Shown: piece by piece, positions 1-9,765 of the stretch
Layout of the letters: each line of letters opens with the position of its first letter
How positions within the stretch are numbered: the first letter of the stretch is position 1
Assembly (NCBI RefSeq): GCF_001293165.1
Contig: NZ_CP010552.1
Location: forward strand, 682,001-746,000
DNA: 64,000 bases
Origin: Candidatus Thioglobus autotrophicus
GTDB taxonomy: Bacteria > Pseudomonadota > Gammaproteobacteria > PS1 > Pseudothioglobaceae
Reading direction: 5' to 3'
Position numbers and translations under genes: made by a program
The notes under the pieces: model-generated
What the model saw: only the letters and a program-made list of their open reading frames with translations
The model's database searches: none
Told to the model about the DNA's origin: nothing

Positions 1-2
1 CA

Positions 3-134
3 CCGCTACAAATGCGCGCTGCCACTTACAGCGTTGGACGTAAAGACGGGCAAGTTATCGCCACCATTAGCTTTATTGTGCCGGGTATTACCGAAAGCTA
101 TCTTGATCAAAATCCAATTGTTGAAGACTTTTAA
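3..134 (+). CDS. 3' end of an unrecognised protein gene (partial)
   Basis: An open frame enters from the left edge and ends with TAA directly before the glmU start codon. About 43 residues are visible, including VPGITESYLDQNP and an acidic end EDF. I do not recognise the family. The absence of any gap to glmU suggests co-transcription and translational coupling. The upstream part lies outside the window. Confidence 0.5.
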   Translation, partial: PLQMRAATYSVGRKDGQVIATISFIVPGITESYLDQNPIVEDF

Positions 135-1493
135 ATGACTAATATTCACGCCATTATTCTGGCAGCGGGCAAAGGCACGCGCATGAACTCATCCAAGCCT
201 AAAGTCTTGCAAACTTTAGCAGATAACACACTCTTGGGTCATGTACTCAAACAAGCCAAATTAATCAGTCAGAAAATCCATGTAGTGTATGGATTTGGCG
301 GTGCACAAGTTCAGCAAACTATTAATGATAACCATATTAACTGGGTTGAACAAAAACAGCAATTGGGCACAGGACATGCGGTGCAACAAGCAACACCCCA
401 TATTGAAGATAATTCAATATCGCTCATCTTATATGGCGATGTGCCACTTATTCAACGCGCAACACTGGAGCAGCTAATTAGCGCTTGCAAAACATCGGGT
501 ATTGCTCTTTTATCCGTGATTTTAGAAAATCCAACAGGATACGGTCGCATCATTCGCGACAACAACATCATTCAAGCCATTGTCGAGCAAAAAGATGCAA
601 GCGCTGAACAGCTCAAAGTCTGTGAAGTTAATACCGGCATCATGGCAGTTCGAACAACACTGCTTAAAAAATATTTAAATAGTCTAGATACAAACAATGC
701 CCAAGGCGAACTCTACCTCACTGATATCATTGCATCTGCCGTTAATGATGGCAAAACTATTTCCTCGGTTATTACCACCGACGAGTTTGAGGTGGCTGGC
801 GTCAATGACAAAACTCAACTCGCCGAACTCGAACGTATCTATCAACAACAAAAAGCCGCTAAATACATGCAGCTTGGCCTGAGTCTAAAAGATCCGTCGC
901 GCTTTGATTGTCGTGGCGAATTAAGCTTTGGACAAGATTGCGAAATTGACTTTAACACCCTCATTGAAGGTGTAGTCACACTGGGCAATAATACAACAAT
1001 TGCGCCGAACTGCTGTATAAAAAACTCTAAAATCGGTGATAACGTCACAATATTGGCAAATTCAGTGATTGAAGATGCTGTCATTGGCAATGGCGCTTCA
1101 ATCGGCCCATTTGCACGCATTCGCCCGCAAGCTAACATTGGAGAAAACGCTAAAATTGGTAATTTTGTCGAAGTTAAGAAATCTACCATCGGTAAAGGTT
1201 CAAAAGTGTCACACCTTAGCTATGTGGGCGACAGCACAGTTGGCAAAGGCGTTAACATTGGCGCAGGCGTCATTACTTGCAACTATGACGGCGTCAATAA
1301 ACATCAAACCATCATTGGTGACGGTGCCTTTATTGGCTCAGACTCGCAGCTCGTCGCACCTATTAGCATTGGCAAGAACGCCACGATTGGCGCAGGATCA
1401 ACCATCACTTCAAGTGCGCCAGAAGGCCAACTAACCTTAAGCAGATCAAAACAAAGACTTTTTCCAAGCTGGAAAAGACCAGTCAAACAATAA
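135..1493 (+). CDS. glmU: bifunctional UDP-GlcNAc pyrophosphorylase / glucosamine-1-P acetyltransferase GlmU
   Basis: GlmU acetylates glucosamine-1-phosphate and then uridylates it to UDP-GlcNAc, the cytoplasmic precursor of peptidoglycan and lipid A. The 452-residue length is normal. The nucleotidyltransferase signature LAAGKGTRMNSSKPKVL lies at residues 9-25, with YGDVPL near residue 100. From about residue 250 there are left-handed beta-helix hexapeptide repeats (IGDNVTILANSVIEDAVIG and similar), then the acetyltransferase segment with KVSHLSYVGD. The ATG follows the upstream TAA without a gap, and the next ATG follows the glmU TAA the same way, so three genes look translationally coupled. 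Confidence 0.97.
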   Translation: MTNIHAIILAAGKGTRMNSSKPKVLQTLADNTLLGHVLKQAKLISQKIHVVYGFGGAQVQQTINDNHINWVEQKQQLGTGHAVQQATPHIEDNSISLILYGDVPLIQRATLEQLISACKTSGIALLSVILENPTGYGRIIRDNNIIQAIVEQKDASAEQLKVCEVNTGIMAVRTTLLKKYLNSLDTNNAQGELYLTDIIASAVNDGKTISSVITTDEFEVAGVNDKTQLAELERIYQQQKAAKYMQLGLSLKDPSRFDCRGELSFGQDCEIDFNTLIEGVVTLGNNTTIAPNCCIKNSKIGDNVTILANSVIEDAVIGNGASIGPFARIRPQANIGENAKIGNFVEVKKSTIGKGSKVSHLSYVGDSTVGKGVNIGAGVITCNYDGVNKHQTIIGDGAFIGSDSQLVAPISIGKNATIGAGSTITSSAPEGQLTLSRSKQRLFPSWKRPVKQ

Positions 1494-2660
1494 ATGCTAA
1501 CCTTACCTAGAAATGTCTGGCTACTCACAGCCGGACTTGCGCTGTTCATGTCACTGAGTGTCTTTGTGATTTTTCTAGGCGGTATTATTGGTCAAAATTT
1601 AGCACCCATGGATAGCCTGTCAACCTTACCTGTTGCTTTATTAGTGGTTGGCACAGCCAGTGGCATCATCCCTATTAACCGCATTATGTCTATCTTTGGC
1701 AGACGTCGAACTTTTTTAGGTGTTTGTATTTACACCCTAGGCATTATTACACTGGCCATTGTGGCGCTCAATAGTCAGTCTTTTTACTTATTCTGCACAG
1801 CCACTTTTTTATTTGGCATTACCACAGCAACTATGAACCAATTTAGATTTGCTGCGATTGAAAGTGTTGATCGTCACTTGAGCGCGACAGCTACTTCAGC
1901 TGTGCTGATTGGTGGCCTAGTTTCCGCCTATTTGGGGCCAGAGATTGCTCTATTAGGGCAAGACCTATTTAGCATTCAATTTGCTGGCTCTTTCGCTTTA
2001 CTGAGTCTTTGTTTTGTTCTGGCCTTTGCACTACTGTGGTTTTATAAGCCCAATCATGTCACTTCAACAAACCATTCATCCTCAGGCAGAGAGTTACGCA
2101 ATATCATCAGACAACGCGTTTTCATCGTCGCCATGTCGAGCGCAGCCGTTGGCTATGTGGTAATGAGCTACATCATGACAGCAACACCGATGAGCATGCA
2201 CGTGATCGATGGGTTCTCTTTAGAGCATACCAAGTTTGTTATTCAGTCGCATGTTATTGCGATGTTCCTTCCTTCGCTATTTACTCCTTGGATTGTTAAG
2301 CTATTAGGCCTAAGTAAAATGATGATTGTCGGCGTTTTACTGTATTTTATTTGTGTTGCCATTGCCCTCTCAGGTCATGCACTAGACAACTACTGGATAG
2401 CGCTTATTTTGCTAGGACTGGGCTGGAATTTTTTATTCATTGGCGGCACTAGCTTGCTGCCCCAGTCTTACACTGATTCTGAAAAATTCAAAGTCCAGTC
2501 AGTTAACGACTTTTTAATTTTCAGCCTACAAGCCGTTGCCTCACTTTCTGCCGGCTGGTTTGTGTTTAACTTTGGCTGGGAAAGTGTGTTGTTATCTGTC
2601 GTACCCCTATTGGTAGTACAACTACTATTATTACTTTGGTGGCTGAAGGTTAAAGCTTAA
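1494..2660 (+). CDS. MFS-family transporter, substrate unknown
   Basis: This 388-residue, strongly hydrophobic protein has about 12 predicted membrane segments and a cytoplasmic loop near residues 185-205 (KPNHVTSTNHSSSGREL). That architecture, with the short basic motif GRRRT near residue 70 in the loop after membrane segment 2, fits the major facilitator superfamily. The start codon abuts the glmU stop. Nothing in the sequence fixes the substrate; many relatives are annotated loosely as drug or sugar efflux proteins. No terminator is obvious downstream. The 198 bases before sdaA contain the small inverted repeats GCATAG-t-CTATGC (2716-2728) and CTGATT-N6-AATCAG (2748-2765). Confidence 0.85.
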   Translation: MLTLPRNVWLLTAGLALFMSLSVFVIFLGGIIGQNLAPMDSLSTLPVALLVVGTASGIIPINRIMSIFGRRRTFLGVCIYTLGIITLAIVALNSQSFYLFCTATFLFGITTATMNQFRFAAIESVDRHLSATATSAVLIGGLVSAYLGPEIALLGQDLFSIQFAGSFALLSLCFVLAFALLWFYKPNHVTSTNHSSSGRELRNIIRQRVFIVAMSSAAVGYVVMSYIMTATPMSMHVIDGFSLEHTKFVIQSHVIAMFLPSLFTPWIVKLLGLSKMMIVGVLLYFICVAIALSGHALDNYWIALILLGLGWNFLFIGGTSLLPQSYTDSEKFKVQSVNDFLIFSLQAVASLSAGWFVFNFGWESVLLSVVPLLVVQLLLLLWWLKVKA

Positions 2661-2858
2661 TAATTAAGCTTTGTCTATCCCAAACAATCTCAGCCTCACC
2701 TTAAAAACAGCCAGTGCATAGTCTATGCTTAACCCCTTATTTTAGTGCTGATTGCATAAAATCAGTATGTGTATAATCAATCGAATTAATCTGGTGTGGC
2801 TATAAATATACTAGTATGATTAAGCCATAATAACTAACTTTATTAGCAAATATTTTAT

Positions 2859-4226
2859 ATGTTTATTAGTGTTTTAGAATTATTCAAAGTCGGCATTGGA
2901 CCGTCAAGCTCTCATACCATGGGGCCCATGGTAGCTGCGCATGCTTTTATTAATCACGTACGTGCACAGCCCACTCAGACCGACACCCACATTCGCTGCA
3001 CATTAAAGGATTCTTTGGCGCACACAGGTATTGGCCATTCAACTGATTTGGCCATTATATTGGGCCTACATGACTACTTGCCTGAAAGCTTATCCCAGAT
3101 CGATGTGGAAGCGCTCAGCCATCAATTACGACGCAAAAAAACGCTTGAACTAACAGAGAATTTTAACGTGGGATTTGATACTGAAAAATCGCTTATTTTT
3201 GACAAGAAGCACTCACTACCTCAGCATCCAAACGGCATGGTATTTAACTGGCTGGACAATTCAGAAAAAATACTACTTTCAAAAACCTACTTTTCTATTG
3301 GCGGTGGATTCATCACCACATTGGAAAACATTGATCAGCTTCAAGCCCCTATGCTCAGCAAAACTCACGCACAATGCCCCTATGCATTTGACTCAGCCGA
3401 TGCTATGCTGCTCATGTCAAAACAGAGCAATTTATCGATTGCGCAAATGAAATATGCCAACGAAACCCAGAGCCTTTCCAAAAAATCACTAGAACAGGGC
3501 TTGGATAAAATTTGGCAATCTATGGAGATCTGTGTCGAAAAAGGCTTGCAAGGCGAGGGTATACTGCCTGGTGGCTTAAACACACCTCGGCGCGCTAAAA
3601 ATATACATCAGCAGCTAACACGAGATCCAGACAATGCAGATGCAAATGATTGGCTCTGTGCTTATGCAATGGCTGTGAATGAGGAAAATGCCTCAGGTCA
3701 TATGGTAGTCACAGCGCCAACCAATGGCGCCGCTGGAATTATTCCGGCTGTTTTATATTACTTGGTGCATCATCAAAATGCTGAGCAGCAACAAATCTAT
3801 GATTTTTTACTAACCGCCGCTGCAATTGGCGGATTAATCAAACACCGAAGCTCTATCTCAGGCGCCGAAGTAGGCTGTCAGGGTGAGGTTGGCTCGGCCT
3901 CTTCGATGGCAGCGGCTGGACTTTGCGCTGCTAAAAAAGGCAGTAGTGCACAAATTGAAAACGCTGCAGAAATTGCCCTAGAGCATCACCTAGGCTTAAC
4001 CTGCGATCCTGTTAAAGGCTTGGTGCAAATTCCGTGTATTGAGCGCAATGGCTTTGGCGCAATTAGCGCCTATCTCGCCGCCTCTCTGGCATTAAGAGAA
4101 AGTGGAGAGCATTTAATTTCCCTAGATCGCTGTATCGAAACCATGAAAAAAACAGGACTTGACATGTCTAGCAAATACAAAGAAACTTCTCTTGGCGGCT
4201 TAGCGCTCAGCATGACTGAATGTTAA
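2859..4226 (+). CDS. sdaA: L-serine dehydratase, single-chain iron-sulfur type
   Basis: It deaminates L-serine to pyruvate and ammonia in the cytoplasm using a [4Fe-4S] cluster. At 455 residues it is the fused beta plus alpha form. The N-terminal GIGPSSSHTMGPM segment (about residues 12-24) is the family signature. Cluster cysteines are seen in GAEVGCQGEVGSA, GLTCDPVKG and VQIPCIERN. The gene stands alone, convergent with trpB across a 355-base spacer. The ATG at 2859 gives the typical start MFISVLELFKVGIGPSS. Confidence 0.95.
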   Translation: MFISVLELFKVGIGPSSSHTMGPMVAAHAFINHVRAQPTQTDTHIRCTLKDSLAHTGIGHSTDLAIILGLHDYLPESLSQIDVEALSHQLRRKKTLELTENFNVGFDTEKSLIFDKKHSLPQHPNGMVFNWLDNSEKILLSKTYFSIGGGFITTLENIDQLQAPMLSKTHAQCPYAFDSADAMLLMSKQSNLSIAQMKYANETQSLSKKSLEQGLDKIWQSMEICVEKGLQGEGILPGGLNTPRRAKNIHQQLTRDPDNADANDWLCAYAMAVNEENASGHMVVTAPTNGAAGIIPAVLYYLVHHQNAEQQQIYDFLLTAAAIGGLIKHRSSISGAEVGCQGEVGSASSMAAAGLCAAKKGSSAQIENAAEIALEHHLGLTCDPVKGLVQIPCIERNGFGAISAYLAASLALRESGEHLISLDRCIETMKKTGLDMSSKYKETSLGGLALSMTEC

Positions 4227-4581
4227 GCCAATAGCCTTAATCGCTTAAAAATTTTGGAAATTTCCCAAATGGGCTTATATTAGTAAAAAATGCTAAAAAT
4301 AGGTAGTTTTAGGGTAAAAATAGATAATAATTACGATAAATATCGATTTTTTAACAAAAAATAGGCTGTTTATCGCTAAAAACTATAAAAAATATACCAA
4401 TATCTGGACTCATTCGCAAAATCTGCGAAATTTTAATGATAAATTGGATTTTTACCAGATTTTAAAGTGGTAATTTTTTCCAAAATCAAGCCGTAAGGAA
4501 TTTGAAAAGTCAGGAGCTTATAAATTATAAGCGACTGCTTTTGAAAATTTCGACAACAAAGCGTTTGGAAAAAAGTACCCT
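4227..4581. other. AT-rich spacer between convergent sdaA and trpB; carries a repeated 27-bp motif
   Basis: No gene or RNA is recognisable here. The spacer is very AT-rich. Positions 4247-4273 resemble a 27-base segment in the adk upstream spacer at 29189-29215 (23 of 27 identical by hand alignment). The core is nearly palindromic, TTTGG-AAATTT-CCCAAA. No good rho-independent terminator is visible for either flanking gene, although several short hairpins could form, for example TTCGCAAAATCTGCGAA near 4413. Confidence 0.5.
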
Positions 4582-5787
4582 TTAAAATTCGATGCCTTCA
4601 ATTTCAGCAATCGTGTGGATGTCCTTATCACCACGCCCTGAAAGGTTGATGATAATATGCTGATCGGGTGTTAATGTTTGCGCAAGCTTGAAGCCGTAGG
4701 CCACCGCGTGAGAAGACTCGAGTGCAGGCAAAATACCTTCAACTTTGGTTAGCGTGTGAAAGGCGTCTAGCGCTTCGTCATCAGTAATGGCAACATAATG
4801 TGCGCGACCTGAATCTTTCAAATAGGCATGCTCAGGCCCAACACCGGGATAATCTAGCCCGGCAGAGATTGAGTGGCCTTCAATAATTTGCCCGTCTTTA
4901 TCTTCCATCAAATAAGTACGATTACCGTGCAACACACCAACACTGCCTGCACATAAAGGTGCCGCATGTGCAGTTGGACCTTTTTCAAGGCCGTGCCCTG
5001 CTGCTTCTACACCGTAGATTTCAACTGATTTATCATCAATAAATTCATGAAAAAGACCAATTGCATTTGATCCACCGCCCACACAAGCTACCAATGCATC
5101 TGGCAAACCGCCCACTTGATCGGCAAACTGCTTTTTCGCTTCTTTGCCAATAATACTTTGAAAATCGCGCACCATCATTGGATAAGGGTGCGGACCTGCG
5201 ACGGTGCCAATGATATAAAAAGTGTCATCAATATTAGTAACCCAGTCGCGCATAGCTTCATTAAGCGCATCTTTTAGAGTTTTTGAGCCCGACGTTACTG
5301 GAATGACTGTTGCTCCGAGTAACTTCATACGAAAAACATTCAAAGCTTGGCGCGCAACATCCACCTCACCCATATAAACCACACACTCAAGCCCTAGCCT
5401 AGCTGCCACGGTCGCTGTTGCAACGCCGTGTTGGCCTGCACCAGTTTCAGCAATAATGCGTGTCTTTCCTAGACGCTTTGCCAATAAAGCCTGACCAATC
5501 GTGTTGTTTACTTTATGTGCACCGGTATGATTTAAGTCTTCACGTTTGAGGTGAATCTGCGCACCGCCGAGTTTTTGGCTTAAATTTTGCGCATGATATA
5601 GTGGCGTAGAACGCCCCACATAATGCTTGAGATCGTGCTCAAACTCGGCTATAAAATCTGGATCATCTTTAAATTTTTCATAAGCATCCTTAAGTTCGGT
5701 AACAGCTGTAACCAGTGTTTCTGGCATAAATGCGCCGCCATATTGTTCGAAATGACCCTTATCGTCGGGTAAATTGTAATTACTCAT
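4582..5787 (-). CDS. trpB: tryptophan synthase beta chain
   Basis: TrpB condenses indole with L-serine to give tryptophan, normally in an alpha2-beta2 complex with TrpA. The length of 401 residues is typical. The PLP lysine is K92 in HTGAHKVNN, and the phosphate-binding loop [10 protein letters not shown] is near residue 236. The start overlaps the trpF stop by four bases (ATGA). trpA, which commonly follows trpB, is absent: sdaA lies convergent downstream, so the alpha subunit must be encoded elsewhere. Confidence 0.97.
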   Translation of the reverse strand: MSNYNLPDDKGHFEQYGGAFMPETLVTAVTELKDAYEKFKDDPDFIAEFEHDLKHYVGRSTPLYHAQNLSQKLGGAQIHLKREDLNHTGAHKVNNTIGQALLAKRLGKTRIIAETGAGQHGVATATVAARLGLECVVYMGEVDVARQALNVFRMKLLGATVIPVTSGSKTLKDALNEAMRDWVTNIDDTFYIIGTVAGPHPYPMMVRDFQSIIGKEAKKQFADQVGGLPDALVACVGGGSNAIGLFHEFIDDKSVEIYGVEAAGHGLEKGPTAHAAPLCAGSVGVLHGNRTYLMEDKDGQIIEGHSISAGLDYPGVGPEHAYLKDSGRAHYVAITDDEALDAFHTLTKVEGILPALESSHAVAYGFKLAQTLTPDQHIIINLSGRGDKDIHTIAEIEGIEF

Positions 5788-6392
5788 AAGTTTGCTTGTT
5801 GAATGAATTGTTGTATTTTTTCAAGATCTTTAACGCCTTTTGCGCTTTCTACACCGCTGGATACATCGAGCGCATAAGGATTGACTTGATTCACCGCCTG
5901 AGCAGCAGTTTCAGGGTTAAGCCCTCCTGCCAAAATAATCGGCAACTCAATATCTACTTGAGCCAACGACCAATCAAAACGCTCGCCCGTACCGCCATAA
6001 TTCGTTGGGTGGTAAGCATCTAATAACAGACCGCTGGCCTGCTGATACGCTTGTGCGAGTTGGGGAATGTTTGTCTGCTCATTGACCCGCAAAGCCTTAA
6101 TATACGGCATAGCATATTGTGCGCATTCTAGCGGCGATTCATCACCATGAAATTGCAAAGTATCCAGTGGCACTTCACACAACACCTCATCAATAAAATA
6201 TGAATCGGCGTTAACAAATAAGCCTACCCGATTAATAAAAGGTGGCAATGCCTGAACAATTTCTAGGGCGCGCTCAACCTCAACATAACGCGGAGATTTT
6301 TGATAAAAAACCAAGCCAATTGCGTCAATACCCAGCAAGGACGCATCACGTGCATTTTGAGCCTGAGTAAAACCACAAATTTTGATTTTCAT
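5784..6392 (-). CDS. trpF: phosphoribosylanthranilate isomerase
   Basis: TrpF isomerises N-(5'-phosphoribosyl)anthranilate to the ribulose form in tryptophan synthesis. The 202-residue TIM barrel starts with KIKICGFT, which carries the catalytic cysteine, has LFVNAD near residue 60, LLDAYHP near residue 122, and ends with the phosphate-binding [10 protein letters not shown]. It overlaps trpB by four bases, and its ATG lies directly after the stop of the upstream unknown gene. All four genes from 7293 down to 4582 are therefore probably one transcript. Confidence 0.96.
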   Translation of the reverse strand: MKIKICGFTQAQNARDASLLGIDAIGLVFYQKSPRYVEVERALEIVQALPPFINRVGLFVNADSYFIDEVLCEVPLDTLQFHGDESPLECAQYAMPYIKALRVNEQTNIPQLAQAYQQASGLLLDAYHPTNYGGTGERFDWSLAQVDIELPIILAGGLNPETAAQAVNQVNPYALDVSSGVESAKGVKDLEKIQQFIQQANL

Positions 6393-7100
6393 TTATTTTC
6401 CTTCAGCGTCTAACTTGGCTCTAATGGTATCACGATCAACCCACCAGTTGTCACCAACGAGCTGCTCAACCGCGCTAGAAAGCTTGGGCAAGAATACTTC
6501 TGGCTTATCTAATTGCAGGGTTTTACGCCATAAATCAAAGGTTGATTGGTCAGTCACATGCGAATGCTCATCGGCAACCGAGGCAATCATCTGTGAGGCA
6601 AAGAACGTTAAGTCGTCATTTGCACCGCGACGAATAGAAACAATATAGTGAGCTACTGCAGCAGCGTAGGCTTTAGTATCAGCACCCTTTGGCGACTCCT
6701 CTACTAAATGTTGTAGCATGGCCACGGTAATTTCTGGATCAATTGGGAAAGTAACGCTCAACCATAAAGCATGGCCCAATGCCTTTAATGCATCAGGACC
6801 TTCTGATAAAAACATCGCATCACAAGCTTCTGTTGCCAATTCCCAAAGCTCGTTGTCTTTCGCCAGATCAAAGGCTGCCATCGCCTTTTCCCAAGCATCC
6901 GCCCCCTTGTAACGCTCAACTTGAATGCGGGCAATTTCTAGCAAGGTGTTAATACGCTCCTCAACTGGCGTGTCTGGCGTTTGCTCAGAAAGCTGTTTTT
7001 CAAAAAACTCTAGGCGTGCGACCAGCTGCTCTTCGTTAGCATACAAATCTTCGCCGTCTTCTGCGTCAAATATTTGTTCTTTATTTAGGTATTTTCCCAT
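6393..7100 (-). CDS. conserved-looking protein of unknown function (235 aa)
   Basis: I do not recognise this family. The protein is acidic, soluble and largely helical by composition. It has no signal peptide and no cysteine cluster; its only cysteine is in TEACDAMF. The regular amphipathic helices (DAWEKAMAAFDLAKDNELWELATEACDAMF) suggest a TPR-like or alpha-solenoid fold, but no repeat consensus is clear. It is packed between a 60-residue ORF and trpF with gaps of 10 and 0 bases, so it is very likely translated and co-expressed with trpFB. Confidence 0.75.
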   Translation of the reverse strand: MGKYLNKEQIFDAEDGEDLYANEEQLVARLEFFEKQLSEQTPDTPVEERINTLLEIARIQVERYKGADAWEKAMAAFDLAKDNELWELATEACDAMFLSEGPDALKALGHALWLSVTFPIDPEITVAMLQHLVEESPKGADTKAYAAAVAHYIVSIRRGANDDLTFFASQMIASVADEHSHVTDQSTFDLWRKTLQLDKPEVFLPKLSSAVEQLVGDNWWVDRDTIRAKLDAEGK

Positions 7101-7110
7101 GGCTTTTCCT

Positions 7111-7293
7111 TTAGTAAAAGGCCGCTTCTAGGCGGTCTTCCCAGTTATCTGGCACATCTGCATAATCGGGCTTCACATCCATACGGAAGAAGCGCTCATC
7201 AGAAGCTTTTGAGATGGTTTTAAGTACTACCACTAGCTCTTCAAAGCTATCAATTTGCGGATTTCCGATCATTATTTCGCTAATTAGTAACAT
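7111..7293 (-). CDS. small acidic protein of unknown function (60 aa)
   Basis: The protein has an N-terminal hydrophobic stretch and an acidic tail (DVPDNWEDRLEAAFY). A second possible start is the ATG at 7272 (MIGNPQID), giving 53 residues; neither start has a clear ribosome binding site. It ends 10 bases before the 235-residue gene and probably shares its transcript. The function is unknown. Position in a tight gene string and protein-like composition support it being real. Confidence 0.55.
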   Translation of the reverse strand: MLLISEIMIGNPQIDSFEELVVVLKTISKASDERFFRMDVKPDYADVPDNWEDRLEAAFY

Positions 7294-7380
7294 AACATTT
7301 GATATTTAACAATAAATGCTTTGCATTTTACACCGACAAGGTGAAAAAAGGCTGTGTGATAATAAGGCTATGGCGCCCTA

Positions 7381-9765
7381 TTACTTTTTCTTAGCGGGCT
7401 TTTTGGTAGATTTACTCGTAGATTTTTTAACTGTCGATTTTTTTGGCGCAGCTTTTTTGCGTGTTTTGGTTTTTGGCTTAAGCTTCCCAGAAATAGCCTT
7501 CTTACACTCTTCCAGGGTTAGATCAACAGGCTCTTTATCACCAAATACTTTTTTAATGGTAATATTTTTTTGCCCTTTTCCACGCTTTTTACCATTCCAA
7601 ATATACGGTCCAAAGCGACCATTTAGGACTTGAATTTCAGACTCATCGAAGGTTTTAATAATGCGCTCTGCATCAAATTTTTCCTTGGCTGCAATTAGTT
7701 CTAACGCCGTTGTCAAATCCACTTCTTCTGGTATATGTTCTTTTAGAGAGACGTATTTTTTACCGTATTGAAGGTAAGGTCCAAAACGTCCATAGTTGGC
7801 TTTAATCACGCCATAATCATCTGTTTCACCAACGGTGCGCGGCATGTTGAATAATTCTAACGCCTCATCCAAAGTAATGGTTTCAATGTCAAGCGTACCT
7901 CTCAGTGCTGCAAAAGTAGGCTTGTCTTCATCGTCTTTATGACCAATTTGTGCAAATGCACCATAACGCCCAAAGCGAACACTGACCGGTTTTCCAGATT
8001 TTGGATCTTCGCCCAACTCACGCATACCATGTGTTTCTTCTCTAGAAATATCTGCTGCTGCTTCAATTTGCGCATGAAATGGATCATAGAAGTTTTTCAC
8101 CACATTTTTCCAAGGCACATTTTGCGTCGCAACCGTGTCAAAATCACTTTCTAATTTGGCGGTAAATTCGTAATCAATAATATTACTAAAGTTTTTCACT
8201 AGAAAGTCATTTAACAAATAAGCAACATTCGTCGGAAAGAGTTTGTTCTTTTCAGCACCTGTTGTTTCACTAGGCCTTGACTCAACCACCGTATTGTCTT
8301 GTATCTCAATCAGTTCGTACTCACGCTCATAACCCTCTCGAGTTTCTTTGCTGACATAATTACGATCCTGAACCGTGGAGACCATAGTGGCAAAGGTAGA
8401 CGGCCTACCAATACCCATTTCTTCCACTTTTTTAACCAACGAGGCTTCGGTATAACGCGGCTTGGCGCGAGAAAAACTCTCTCTTGCAGAGAAGCTAGCA
8501 AGGGTTAAAGCATCACCCTCACTCAAGTCAGGTAGCAATTTATCGTCAGCAGACAGATAATCATAAACTTTTAAAAAGCCTGGGAATGTTAAGATTTCAC
8601 CGTTGGCCACAAATTGCTCATCTGCATTGGATGCCACGACTTTAATCTGGGTTTTTTGTAATTGTGCATCGCTCATTTGCGAGGCAAGTGTGCGCTTGTA
8701 AATAAGGCTATATAGTTTGGCCGTTTGCTCATCTACCCCATAAATACTTGGTTTGGTCAGATCCGTTGGGCGGATTGCCTCATGCGCCTCTTGTGCACCT
8801 GAATCTTTAGTCTTAAAGCGTCTGGTATGGTGATATTGTTCACCAAACTCTTGCTCAATCACCTTGCCTGCTGCTTCAATTGCAGTTTCTGATAGGGTGA
8901 ACGAGTCTGTTCTCATGTACGTAATCGATCCTTCGCGATACAAATTCTGGGCAATGGTCATGGTTTGCTTAACCGAAAATCCCAATTTTTGCGAGGCTTC
9001 TTGTTGTAAAGTTGAGGTGATGAAGGGCGCTTTTGGCGAACGTTTTGAAGGTTTTTTCTCAATCGAGATAACCTTCAATTCTGCTGATAATAACTTGGTG
9101 GCAAAAGCGAATGCCTCTGTCTTAGAGTCAAAATCTTTATTGAGCTTAACATCAACTACTTCACCACTTGCATTTACCAGTTCAGCTTTAACTTTGTAAG
9201 TTGATACCGAGGTGTGCTGAGTAATCTCTCTTTCTCTTTCAACCACAAGACGCATCACCGGAGACTGTACACGCCCCGCTGAACGCGCCCCTGAGATTTT
9301 GCGCCATAATACCGGCGAAATTTCAAAACCTACTAAGCGATCAATAATTCGGCGTGCTTGTTGCGCATCTACTAAATGATAGTCCACCGTTCTTGGTGCG
9401 GTAATGGCGCTAGTAATCGCGCCTTTAGTAATTTCGTGAAAAACGATTCTAGCGGTATCTTTTGGAAGTTTGAGTGCTTCTAGCAAATGCCAAGCAATGG
9501 CCTCACCTTCGCGATCCTCATCCGTTGCTAGGTACACTTTTTCTGCTGACTTAACCGCTTTGCGCAATTCGGCAACAACTTTCTTTTTATCAGCTGTTAC
9601 TTCATAGGTAGGCTCGAAGTTATTTTCAATGTCGATACCCATGTTCTTTTTTGGCATATCGCGAATATGGCCAATACTTGACTTAACAACATAATCTTTG
9701 CCCAAAAATTTTTCAATCGTTTTGGCCTTGGCAGGGGACTCAACGATAACTAAGTTCTTAGCCAT
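7381..9765 (-). CDS. topA: DNA topoisomerase I
   Basis: Type IA topoisomerase that relaxes negatively supercoiled DNA. The Toprim domain carries TDEDREGE at 81-88, and the catalytic tyrosine is Y283 in GSITYMRTDSF. The 794-residue protein lacks the four-cysteine zinc ribbons of the E. coli enzyme. It instead has topoisomerase C-terminal repeats (RFGRYGAFAQIG, GRFGPYLQYGKK, GRFGPYIWNGKK) and a lysine/serine-rich tail of about 30 residues that probably binds DNA. The start overlaps the smg stop by one base, so smg and topA are coupled. Confidence 0.97.
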   Translation of the reverse strand: MAKNLVIVESPAKAKTIEKFLGKDYVVKSSIGHIRDMPKKNMGIDIENNFEPTYEVTADKKKVVAELRKAVKSAEKVYLATDEDREGEAIAWHLLEALKLPKDTARIVFHEITKGAITSAITAPRTVDYHLVDAQQARRIIDRLVGFEISPVLWRKISGARSAGRVQSPVMRLVVEREREITQHTSVSTYKVKAELVNASGEVVDVKLNKDFDSKTEAFAFATKLLSAELKVISIEKKPSKRSPKAPFITSTLQQEASQKLGFSVKQTMTIAQNLYREGSITYMRTDSFTLSETAIEAAGKVIEQEFGEQYHHTRRFKTKDSGAQEAHEAIRPTDLTKPSIYGVDEQTAKLYSLIYKRTLASQMSDAQLQKTQIKVVASNADEQFVANGEILTFPGFLKVYDYLSADDKLLPDLSEGDALTLASFSARESFSRAKPRYTEASLVKKVEEMGIGRPSTFATMVSTVQDRNYVSKETREGYEREYELIEIQDNTVVESRPSETTGAEKNKLFPTNVAYLLNDFLVKNFSNIIDYEFTAKLESDFDTVATQNVPWKNVVKNFYDPFHAQIEAAADISREETHGMRELGEDPKSGKPVSVRFGRYGAFAQIGHKDDEDKPTFAALRGTLDIETITLDEALELFNMPRTVGETDDYGVIKANYGRFGPYLQYGKKYVSLKEHIPEEVDLTTALELIAAKEKFDAERIIKTFDESEIQVLNGRFGPYIWNGKKRGKGQKNITIKKVFGDKEPVDLTLEECKKAISGKLKPKTKTRKKAAPKKSTVKKSTSKSTKKPAKKK

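Noticed and set aside
842-1189. Antisense and alternative-frame ORFs across glmU, topA, accB, tsf and others
   Set aside because: They overlap well-identified genes completely, lack ribosome binding sites and show no recognisable protein features; they are shadows of the real genes.
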